From: Bacteroidales bacterium | Lineage (GTDB): Bacteria > Bacteroidota > Bacteroidia > Bacteroidales > Bacteroidaceae | Length of the DNA stretch: 14,680 nucleotides | Direction: 5' to 3' | Assembly: GCA_004552155.1 (NCBI GenBank) | Contig: SFPF01000087.1 | Location: forward strand, 1-14,680 | Shown: in pieces, positions 8,215 through 14,680 of the stretch | Position numbering within the stretch: the stretch's first letter is position 1 | Layout: every line of letters begins with the position of its first letter | Made by a program: the position numbers and the translations under genes | The notes under the pieces: model-generated | Database searches by the model: none | Told to the model about the DNA's origin: nothing | The model's input: the letters and a program-made list of their open reading frames with translations, nothing else

Positions 8215-8347
8215 GGCTTTGGGGAGAACAAGTTTTTCTGAAAGCACAAGAGTCTAAAAACCCGTTAATCCCGCGCTCCTCCCTGCGCAGAGCGTTCACG
8301 TTTTATCTTTTAGGCGCAAAATTGCAAATAGAACACAATCAAACGGC

Positions 8348-8965
8348 ATGAAGGTATTTTCTATCATAAACAATTACCCGAAAGGCAATAAAACCGCCGA
8401 AAATGCGTTATCAGTACTAAGGCAACCTTCGTTTGTCACGCTGCCCGACACGACGCTGACCACCAGCAACCGCCCGTTTTTCATTCCCGATTTCGCCGAG
8501 CCTTGCACGGTGAGTGTGCAACTGGCGGTGCGCATCGGCCGCCTCGGACGCTGCATCGCGCCGAGGTTTGCTTACAGATACCGCGACGCGGCAACCGTCT
8601 GCGCCGTGTTTGTAGCGCAAGGGCTTTTGCAGGAGTTGCAAGCCGCCGCACTGCCGTGGGACGCGGCCTGCGCCTTCGACGGTTGCGTGGCTTTGGGACG
8701 CTTCGCCCCGCTGCCCGAAACGGGCGTGGACAACGCCGTGTGCTGTCTCGACATTGACGGCCAACCAGTGCAAAGTTTCAACACGGCGGCGGCGATGGCA
8801 GGAGCGGACGACCTCATAGCGCAAGTGAGCCGCTGTTGCACCCTGCGCCAGGGCGACATTCTGCTCACGGGCAGTCCCTTCACGGGGCAGACCGCCGTAG
8901 GCATAAACTGCCACCTCACGGCAAGGCTCAACGGGGAGGCGTTGCTCGACTTTAATGTGAAATGA
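8348..8965 (+). CDS. Fumarylacetoacetate hydrolase (FAH)-fold protein with degenerate active site
   Basis: The 205-residue product fits the short FAH family (2-hydroxyhepta-2,4-diene-1,7-dioate isomerase/acylpyruvase type). It shows NRPFFIPDFAE (41-51), VRIGRLGRCIAPRFAYRYRDAATV (61-84), LPWDAACAFDGCVALGRF (102-119), DIDGQPVQ, and the C-terminal DILLTGSPFTG and LLDFNVK blocks. Active relatives bind Mg2+ or Mn2+ through an E-x-E pair just before the VRI strand and an Asp in the next helix. Here those positions read S56, Q58 and V87, and the Lys preceding FDG is replaced (C108/A109). The fold looks kept but catalysis should be lost. The N terminus also lacks the usual C/V-G-x-N-Y-x-x-H block. 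It is probably cotranscribed with porU, 39 bp downstream. From memory, an FAH-family gene precedes porU in Porphyromonas too. Its function is unknown. Confidence 0.8.
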   Translation: MKVFSIINNYPKGNKTAENALSVLRQPSFVTLPDTTLTTSNRPFFIPDFAEPCTVSVQLAVRIGRLGRCIAPRFAYRYRDAATVCAVFVAQGLLQELQAAALPWDAACAFDGCVALGRFAPLPETGVDNAVCCLDIDGQPVQSFNTAAAMAGADDLIAQVSRCCTLRQGDILLTGSPFTGQTAVGINCHLTARLNGEALLDFNVK

Positions 8966-9004
8966 CATTTCAAGGCATCTGGAAAATGCCGTTGCGATAA
9001 AAAT

Positions 9005-12000
9005 ATGGTTATTCTCAGACACCACCCATTATATTATTATATGTGCAGGCTCCTGATGCTGCTCCTGTGCCTCGCCGCGCCATCGGCGGAAGGCAGGGCG
9101 CAAGGCGAGTTCACGGAACTCCGCGCCGCCGACTACCCGATAACGGCGGAGGGCTTGCCCTATTACAGCGCATCGCACGCCGTGGGCAGAGCCTCGGAGG
9201 GTTGCGCTTACCGCGTGCGCCTGGAATATCCCGAATATGCGCCGCTCACGGCGGAGGAACGCCGGGCTATCGCCGCGCAGGCACTGGCAGTACCCGACAG
9301 CGTGGCAATGGAAGTATTTCGCGGCGTGGCGCGCGGCGAGGTGCGTCTCGACGTGAGTTTCTGCCCCATCGTGAACCGAAACGGTCGTCCCATGCGCCTC
9401 GTTTCGTGCCGCGTGCGCATCGACACCATTCCGCCTCGTCTGAACCTTGCAGAGACGCAAGATGCGTTAATCGCCGCCCGCTATCGCGACCACTCGGTGC
9501 TGGCTTCGGGGCGGTGGGTAAAAATCGCGGTGCCCTCGGAAGGCATTTACCGCCTCACACCGGCCGCACTGGCGCAAATGGGTTTTTCCAACCCCGCAAA
9601 AGTGCGCCTCTTCGGCTACGGCGGACGCATGATTCCCGAATTGCTTGAGTTTTCAGGCAGAAACGCCGTGACGGACGACTTGGAAGAAATTCCCCTCTAC
9701 CGCCGTAGCGATGCCCTGCTCTTCTTTGCCGAAGGCACGCGCCGCTGGACCGACGGCGTGCATGCCAACAACCCCTACTCCACCCTTTCCTACTATTTCC
9801 TCACCGAAGGCAACACGCCCGCCGCATTCGCCACGCTGCCCGCGCCCGACGAAGCGGCATCGGCCACATTGGGCGAAGTGTATCACTACGCCGCTATCGA
9901 CAACGACGAGTTTGCGTGGTACGGCGGCGGGCGCGAAATGTTCGACGGGCACGATTTCGGCACGGCGAACAGCAATACTTACACAGCCTCGCTACCGGGC
10001 ATCACGGGCACAAATCTCACTACCGTGACGTGGAACTTCACGGCAGCGGGCGCCACGCAAAACTGCACGGCGCAGATGACGCTCGGGCCGTCGTTCGGCA
10101 GCGTAGTGTCGCAGATAACGGTAAACAAGATTACGTCGAGCGATGCAGCCCGCGGGCGGCAAAGCACATTCACCTTCCGCGCCACCACCTCCGACCTGCA
10201 ATTCCGCATCACCTCAACGGCAGGCGTACCGGCACGGCTCAACTTTATCCGCATCAAATACCCCAAGCAGCTCACGGCCAACGCCGGGGGCGCATCGTTC
10301 TGCCCCGAGATGGACGGCGCGGTGAATATGAACATTGCCAATGCCACGGGCTCAACGCGCCTCTGGCGCATAGCACGCGCGGGCGTGCCGGCGGCTGAAG
10401 TGGCATCGCGCCTCAACGGCACAACGCTCACGGCATACGCCGCCGACGGCAGGGAACGCTATGTCATAGTGAACACGGCGGGCAACTATCCCGAACCGAC
10501 TGTCATCGGCGCAATAGGCAATCAGGACTTGCACGCCGACCGCAATATCGACTACGTGATTTTCGTGCCGAGCTCGGGCGCGCTCAACGCCGCCGCAGAA
10601 CGCCTGGCGCAGATGCACCGCACACGCTCGGGCCTGAAAGTAAAGGTGGTGAGCGTGGCGCAGGTATACAACGAGTTTTCTTCCGGCACGCCCGATGCCA
10701 CCGCGCTGCGCCGCTACCTCAAAATGCTCTACGACCGCGCCGATGCCGGCGAGGGTGCGCCGCGCTTCGCTCTTTTCTTTGGCGACTGCGCCTGGGACAA
10801 CCGCATGCTCTCCGCCGGCTGGAAAGCCTCTGGCCTTACGCCCGCCGACATGCTGCCCGCCTACGAGGCCAATGATTTCGAGGGAAAGAATCTCAACACC
10901 TACTCCGTGTCGTACGGTTCGCTGCGCAGCTACGTGACCGACGATTACTTCGGACTACTCGACGACGGCGAGGGCGCGGACATTCTGAAAGAGAAAATAG
11001 ACATCGGTTTGGGACGCTTCCCCTGCCACGACGCAGAGCGGGCAAACTTCCTCGTGGACAAGTGCATCCACTATATCGACAATAGCGCGCCGGGGATTTG
11101 GAAAAACAAAATCTTCCTCATCGGCGACAATGGCGACAACAACCTGCACATGAACGATGCCGAAGCCGTGGGCAAGCAGATAGAAGCCTCCGGCGACCCC
11201 GACCTGCTCACGCGCCGCATCTACCAGACGATGACCGCAACAGGCAGCTACTATCCGCTCGTAACGCAGAAACTCAAGACGGAGATGAACAAGGGCGCGC
11301 TGATTTTCAACTACAACGGGCACGGCTCGCCCGAGAAGATTTCGCACGCCAACCTTATGCTCCTCTCCGACGTGAAGGCCACGCAGACTTCCAGCCTGCC
11401 GCTCTGGATTTACGCCTCCTGCGAAATCACGCCCATAGACCAGCTCACCGACGACCTCGGCCGCGCCGCGCTCTTCAACCAGACGGGCGGCGCTGTGGCG
11501 GTGATGTGTGCCTCGCGCTCGGTGTTTGCCAACTACAACCGCACGCTCAACGTGGCTTACATGAACTACCTTTTGGGAAAAACCAACGGCCGCCACAACA
11601 CCATGGGCGAAGCCCTGCAACTGGCCAAGGCGGAACTCGTGACGCGCAAGAGCGACAACACCATCAACAAGCTCAAATACACCCTCCTCGGCGACCCCGC
11701 CCTCTACCTGGCCGTGCCGCGCGGCAAGGTGGTGGTGGATAAAATCAACGGGCAGGCCACTGCTACCGGCACGCGCCACCAACTCGCCGCCTGCTCCGTG
11801 GCTGGAATCGAGGGTTACGTAACGAAACCCGACGGCACTGCCGATGCGGGATTCAACGGAACGCTCACGGCGATGCTGCTCTGCCCGAAAGAAAAGATTA
11901 CCTGCAAGGGCAACGGGTCGAGCGCGCCGCTCACTTATGAGGACTACAACAAAACGATGTTTGAAAGCAGCGTTTCGGTAAGCGGCGGCCGCTTCACGCT

Positions 12001-12787
12001 GCGCATACCCATTCCGCGCGACATCAACTACTCCGACGACGATGCCCTGCTCTCATTCTACGCCGTGAACGCCGACCATTCGCTCGACTGCAACGGAAGT
12101 TTCACGGACATCTACATGAACGGCACTGACCCCAACGCCCCGGCCGACACGCAAGGCCCCTCCGCATTCCTCTACCTCAACACGCCCGACTTCCCAAACG
12201 GCGGCATCGTGGGGCCTGAGCCGTTGCTGCACGCCGACGTGCGCGACGACGTGGGACTAAGCATCAACGGGGCCACCATCGGGCATAACATCGAACTTGT
12301 GATAGACGGCGACCGCACTGCGCCCATCAGCCTCAACGATTACTTCGCATTCGACTTCGGCAGCTACAACAGCGGGCACATCGCCTACCAGTTGCCCGCC
12401 ATGGCGAGGGGCAAGCACAAGGTGCAGTTGCGCGTGTGGGACGTGAACAGCAACGTCACGGACTCCGAGCTCTCGTTCACCGTGCATGAAGAGGGCGCAG
12501 CCGACCGCGATGTCTTTGCCACGAAAAATCCCGCCACAACGACCACCACGTTTATTGCCTCCTTCTTCATGGACACCGCCGCAGGCATCGACGTGACCAT
12601 GGAAGTCTACGACATCGCCGGGCGTCGCGTATGGCATAAAACGCAAAGCGTGCAGGGCGCAAACTACGTGTCCGTGCCCTGGCAGCTCACCGACACAGCC
12701 GGTACGCCGCTCTCCTCGGGCATCTACGTATACCGCGCCATTATCGACGGCAAAGAAACTAAATCCAAGAAACTCGTAATTCTCTAA
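9005..12787 (+). CDS. porU: PorU, type IX secretion system C-terminal signal peptidase (peptidase C25 family)
   Basis: PorU is the surface-located gingipain-like cysteine protease that cuts off the C-terminal sorting domain of T9SS cargo and transfers the cargo to anionic LPS. The 1260-residue product begins with a hydrophobic secretion signal (MCRLLMLLLCLAAPSAEG, about residues 13-30). An in-frame ATG at 9041 is an equally plausible start; I kept 9005 because an A-rich stretch precedes it. A propeptide-like region contains GRWVKIAVPSEGIYRLTPA (about residue 167). The C25 catalytic domain spans about 514-900, with the His in NYNGHGSPEKISH (H773) and the nucleophile in IYASCEITPIDQ (C806). The last 70 residues (VTMEVYDIAGRRVW ... 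SSGIYVYRAI) form a T9SS-type C-terminal domain, as known for PorU itself. Both catalytic residues are present and the gene is unbroken. It lies directly upstream of porV, its partner in the attachment complex. Confidence 0.93.
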   Translation: MVILRHHPLYYYMCRLLMLLLCLAAPSAEGRAQGEFTELRAADYPITAEGLPYYSASHAVGRASEGCAYRVRLEYPEYAPLTAEERRAIAAQALAVPDSVAMEVFRGVARGEVRLDVSFCPIVNRNGRPMRLVSCRVRIDTIPPRLNLAETQDALIAARYRDHSVLASGRWVKIAVPSEGIYRLTPAALAQMGFSNPAKVRLFGYGGRMIPELLEFSGRNAVTDDLEEIPLYRRSDALLFFAEGTRRWTDGVHANNPYSTLSYYFLTEGNTPAAFATLPAPDEAASATLGEVYHYAAIDNDEFAWYGGGREMFDGHDFGTANSNTYTASLPGITGTNLTTVTWNFTAAGATQNCTAQMTLGPSFGSVVSQITVNKITSSDAARGRQSTFTFRATTSDLQFRITSTAGVPARLNFIRIKYPKQLTANAGGASFCPEMDGAVNMNIANATGSTRLWRIARAGVPAAEVASRLNGTTLTAYAADGRERYVIVNTAGNYPEPTVIGAIGNQDLHADRNIDYVIFVPSSGALNAAAERLAQMHRTRSGLKVKVVSVAQVYNEFSSGTPDATALRRYLKMLYDRADAGEGAPRFALFFGDCAWDNRMLSAGWKASGLTPADMLPAYEANDFEGKNLNTYSVSYGSLRSYVTDDYFGLLDDGEGADILKEKIDIGLGRFPCHDAERANFLVDKCIHYIDNSAPGIWKNKIFLIGDNGDNNLHMNDAEAVGKQIEASGDPDLLTRRIYQTMTATGSYYPLVTQKLKTEMNKGALIFNYNGHGSPEKISHANLMLLSDVKATQTSSLPLWIYASCEITPIDQLTDDLGRAALFNQTGGAVAVMCASRSVFANYNRTLNVAYMNYLLGKTNGRHNTMGEALQLAKAELVTRKSDNTINKLKYTLLGDPALYLAVPRGKVVVDKINGQATATGTRHQLAACSVAGIEGYVTKPDGTADAGFNGTLTAMLLCPKEKITCKGNGSSAPLTYEDYNKTMFESSVSVSGGRFTLRIPIPRDINYSDDDALLSFYAVNADHSLDCNGSFTDIYMNGTDPNAPADTQGPSAFLYLNTPDFPNGGIVGPEPLLHADVRDDVGLSINGATIGHNIELVIDGDRTAPISLNDYFAFDFGSYNSGHIAYQLPAMARGKHKVQLRVWDVNSNVTDSELSFTVHEEGAADRDVFATKNPATTTTTFIASFFMDTAAGIDVTMEVYDIAGRRVWHKTQSVQGANYVSVPWQLTDTAGTPLSSGIYVYRAIIDGKETKSKKLVIL

Positions 12788-12795
12788 ACATGTTT

Positions 12796-12862
12796 ACTTG
12801 TCCCCAGGGTGTTGCCCTGGGCTAGGCGCAACAATTGGGCTTACAGCCCGCCCCAACTTGTC
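12796..12862. repeat. Palindromic REP-like element inserted in the octamer array, with 7-bp flanking repeat
   Basis: Between two copies of ACTTGTC (12796-12802 and 12856-12862) lies a GC-rich 53-bp block. It contains the hairpin CCCAGGG (12803-12809) / CCCTGGG (12815-12821) with loop TGTTG, and a second short stem GGGC (12837-12840) / GCCC (12846-12849) with loop TTACA. Removing the block and one ACTTGTC restores an octamer array in perfect phase. The base composition differs sharply from the flanking array. The block resembles intergenic REP-like palindromes common in Bacteroidetes; this likeness is from memory. No transposase is encoded here. Confidence 0.7.
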
Positions 12863-12898
12863 TACTCGTTTACTTGTTGACTCGTCTACTTGTCTACT
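12857..12898. repeat. Octamer tandem repeat array, inverted copy (CTYGTYTA), porU-porV spacer
   Basis: Five full units of period 8 are visible: CTTGTCTA (12857), CTCGTTTA (12865), CTTGTTGA (12873), CTCGTCTA (12881) and CTTGTCTA (12889), plus a trailing CT. This is the reverse complement of the TARACRAG array upstream of sprA. A further partial unit, TGTTTACTTGTC (12791-12802), lies on the other side of the palindromic block, so the original array was longer. It stops 33 nt before the porV ATG. Confidence 0.9.
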
Positions 12899-12931
12899 AA
12901 AATAATCCCAATCCAGCCAATAATCAACAAC

Positions 12932-14080
12932 ATGAAACATACACTCAGACAACTCCTTTTCACTGCGCTCGCTGTGATGCCTGCGGCTCTGTTTGCGCAG
13001 GACGACTGGCGCAAACAGTTCAACCCCGTCATCACAGCCGTCACCTCGCAGTCCATTGCCGCCGACGCGCGCGCCGCCGGCCTTGGCGACACGGGTGCCG
13101 CCACCGACCCCGACGTAAACTCGCAAAGCTGGAACCCCGCCAAATACCCATTCACCATTTCGCGTGCCGGACTTGTGCGACAGCTTACCGACGGTATCGC
13201 CCTGCTCAACGCCGCCGGCTACATTCGCCTCGGCGACTACCAGGCACTGAGCGCCAGCCTGCGCTACTTTACGCTCGGCGACGTGATGACCGACGACGAG
13301 AACACCACCGTGAAGCCTTACGAAATGGGCGTAGACGTGGCTTACTCGCGTATGCTCTCCGAGAAATTCTCGGCGGCCGTAGCACTGCGCTATATGTACT
13401 CCGACCTGAGTGGCCACTACGACGACAGCACGAAGCCCGGTTCTGCCTTCGCCGCCGACATCGCCTGCTACTACAACACGTATTTCAACCTCGGACAGCG
13501 CGAGTGCCAATTCGCCCTCGGCCTTAACATCAGCAACATCGGTACGAAAATAAGCTACGGCGACGAAAATTCCTATTTCATCCCTACCAACCTGCGCCTC
13601 GGCATCAACTTCATGGTGCCCATCAACGAGTACAACCGCTTCTCCATCTGCGCAGACGCCAACAAGCTGCTCGTTCCTTCCACACCTTTGAAAATGGCTG
13701 ATGAGAGCGAATATGATTATCCGCTGCGCCTGCAAAAGGAATACTACGACGTGTCGTCGATCTCCGGCATCTTCAAGAGTTTCAGCGACTCCGAGCGCGG
13801 TTTCAAGGGCGAAATGGAAGAGATACAGTGGAGCGTCGGCGCGGAATACGTTTACAACGACAAGTTCTCCCTGCGCGGCGGCTATCACCACGAGAGCAAG
13901 ATGCAGGGTAATCGCAAATATTTCAACGTGGGTGCGGGCTTCCGCATGAACGTCATGGCAATTGACGCAGCCTACACCATTGCCACCTCGCCCAGCAACC
14001 CTCTCGACCAGACGCTGCGCGTGTCGCTGGCGTTCGACTTCGATGGCATCAAGGACTTTTTCAGCAGAAGGAGAAGATGA
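12932..14080 (+). CDS. porV: PorV (LptO), type IX secretion system outer-membrane shuttle protein
   Basis: PorV is a FadL-like outer-membrane beta-barrel that collects cargo from the SprA translocon by its C-terminal domain and delivers it to PorU for processing. The product is 382 residues, close to the usual 380-400. It starts with a classical signal peptide, MKHTLRQLLFTALAVMPAAL then FAQ, with cleavage probably just before or after Q24. The family hallmark follows at once: AVTSQSIAADARAAGLGDTG and DPDVNSQSWNPAKYPF. Later parts show alternating beta-strands (LGLNISNIGTKISYG, LRLGINFMVP, FSLRGGYHHE) and the end VSLAFDFDGIKDFF plus a basic tail. I chose ATG 12932; an in-frame TTG at 12890 lies within the octamer repeat and would spoil the signal peptide. 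The stop overlaps the ispF start by 4 bp. Confidence 0.95.
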   Translation: MKHTLRQLLFTALAVMPAALFAQDDWRKQFNPVITAVTSQSIAADARAAGLGDTGAATDPDVNSQSWNPAKYPFTISRAGLVRQLTDGIALLNAAGYIRLGDYQALSASLRYFTLGDVMTDDENTTVKPYEMGVDVAYSRMLSEKFSAAVALRYMYSDLSGHYDDSTKPGSAFAADIACYYNTYFNLGQRECQFALGLNISNIGTKISYGDENSYFIPTNLRLGINFMVPINEYNRFSICADANKLLVPSTPLKMADESEYDYPLRLQKEYYDVSSISGIFKSFSDSERGFKGEMEEIQWSVGAEYVYNDKFSLRGGYHHESKMQGNRKYFNVGAGFRMNVMAIDAAYTIATSPSNPLDQTLRVSLAFDFDGIKDFFSRRRR

Positions 14081-14553
14081 GAATAGGATTTGGTTACGAC
14101 GTACACAAGCTGGTGCCCGGCCGCGACCTTTGGTTGGGTGGCATAAAGATAGAACACGACTTCGGACTGCTGGGCCACAGCGATGCCGACGTGCTTATCC
14201 ACGCGCTTTGCGATGCCCTGCTCGGGGCAGCCGCCATGCGCGACATCGGTTATCATTTCCCCGACACGGCGGGCGAATTTAAGAATATTGACAGCAAGAT
14301 TCTGCTGCGCCGCACCGTAGCCCTGCTTGCCGATCACGGTTTCAGTGTAGGCAACGTAGATATCACCGTTTGCGCCGAACGCCCCAAACTTTCGCCGCAC
14401 ATCGACGCCATGCGCGAGTGCCTCGCCCACCTGCTCGGCATCCCCGTCTCCCGCGTTTCCGTGAAGGCAACCACCACCGAGCAACTCGGTTTCACCGGCC
14501 GCCGCGAAGGCATCTCCGCTTACGCCGTCGCACTGATTGAGGAGCAGGGATAA
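14077..14553 (+). CDS. ispF: 2-C-methyl-D-erythritol 2,4-cyclodiphosphate synthase
   Basis: IspF converts CDP-methylerythritol 2-phosphate to methylerythritol 2,4-cyclodiphosphate with release of CMP, the fifth step of the MEP isoprenoid pathway, as a cytosolic trimer with zinc. The 158-residue product is of standard length. It carries the metal ligands D8 and H10 (GFGYDVHKL) and H42 in the GHSDADVLIHALCDALLGA block, then DIGYHFPDT, and the C-terminal signature KATTTEQLGFTGRREGISAYA, which binds the CMP part. The ATG overlaps the porV stop (ATGA), which suggests translational coupling. I recall the same porU-porV-ispF order in Porphyromonas gingivalis, so the coupling is probably ancient, although no biochemical link to secretion is known to me. 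All key residues are present. Confidence 0.96.
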   Translation: MRIGFGYDVHKLVPGRDLWLGGIKIEHDFGLLGHSDADVLIHALCDALLGAAAMRDIGYHFPDTAGEFKNIDSKILLRRTVALLADHGFSVGNVDITVCAERPKLSPHIDAMRECLAHLLGIPVSRVSVKATTTEQLGFTGRREGISAYAVALIEEQG

Positions 14554-14574
14554 AGAAACAATTTTAGAAAACAG

Positions 14575-14680
14575 GAACGTTTGTGCAAGGCGAGAGCAGA
14601 AGCCAAGTTTACTTGGATTATGCCGAGCCGCAGCCAAAGGTGCATTTATATGAAGACATTAGCAGGAAAACGCTTCCTAA
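14575..14680. repeat. Probable dispersed intergenic repeat downstream of ispF
   Basis: The final stretch contains no recognisable gene. It includes the short inverted repeat CCAAGT (14603-14608) / ACTTGG (14611-14616) and a motif of the form GTGCAAGGCGAGAGCAGA ... ATTATGCCGAGCCGCAGCC, which I associate with an intergenic sequence recurring many times in Prevotella/Bacteroides genomes. That recollection is the only basis for calling it a repeat. An ATG at 14650 opens a frame (MKTLAGKRFL) that runs off the window after 10 codons and could be the start of the next gene. Confidence 0.4.

Noticed and set aside
8304..8311. TATCTTTT as a Bacteroidetes -7 promoter element (TAnnTTTG) before the FAH-fold gene
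   Set aside because: The last base does not match and there is no TTG-type -33 element at the right distance, so the support is too weak to annotate.
12890..12931. Upstream TTG start for PorV within the octamer repeat
   Set aside because: The ATG at 12932 gives a textbook signal peptide; the upstream codons are repeat-derived.
14650..14680. Start of a new coding sequence (ATG at 14650)
   Set aside because: Only ten codons are visible, without a recognisable motif, and the ATG may sit in a repeat element; it cannot be supported as a gene.

Overview
The window is chromosomal DNA from a member of the Bacteroidetes, most likely of the order Bacteroidales. The evidence is a near-complete set of outer-membrane parts of the type IX secretion system (T9SS), a ruvA-sprA gene order, starts preceded by A-rich sequence instead of clear Shine-Dalgarno sites, and intergenic repeats of a style common in Prevotella/Bacteroides-like genomes. 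Coding DNA is moderately GC-rich. I cannot name the genus with confidence. All supported genes are on the + strand.

Layout. Bases 1-198 hold the 3' end of a YggS-type PLP-binding protein gene. A spacer with a long perfect hairpin (219-270) follows, then ruvA (320-922). After an 8-bp tandem repeat array (932-993) comes the giant gene sprA (1003-8214). sprA is broken: frame 1 runs to a stop at 6177, homology continues in frame 2 from about 6119 to 6502, and returns to frame 1 from 6502 to 8214. The simplest explanation is two small deletions, which are either real damage or assembly errors. After a 133-bp spacer comes a second group: a fumarylacetoacetate-hydrolase-fold protein that has lost its metal-binding residues (8348-8965), porU (9005-12787), porV (12932-14080) and ispF (14077-14553). 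The porU-porV spacer contains a second copy of the octamer array in the opposite orientation, apparently split by a palindromic element. The last 127 bp hold no confirmed gene and look like a dispersed intergenic repeat.

How the genes work together. SprA is the large outer-membrane translocon barrel of T9SS. PorV is the barrel that receives secreted cargo from the translocon and shuttles it. PorU is the surface protease that removes the C-terminal sorting signal and attaches the cargo to its lipid anchor. So the window encodes the exit pore, the shuttle and the terminal processing enzyme of one pathway, together with housekeeping genes for Holliday-junction repair (ruvA), isoprenoid synthesis (ispF) and PLP homeostasis. 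If the sprA lesions are real, the strain should be defective in T9SS although porU and porV look intact.

Most worth following: the double frameshift in sprA, the catalytically dead-looking FAH-fold protein beside porU, and the two inverted octamer arrays beside T9SS genes, one carrying an insertion with an apparent 7-bp target duplication. I see no defence system, CRISPR array, RNA gene or intact transposase.
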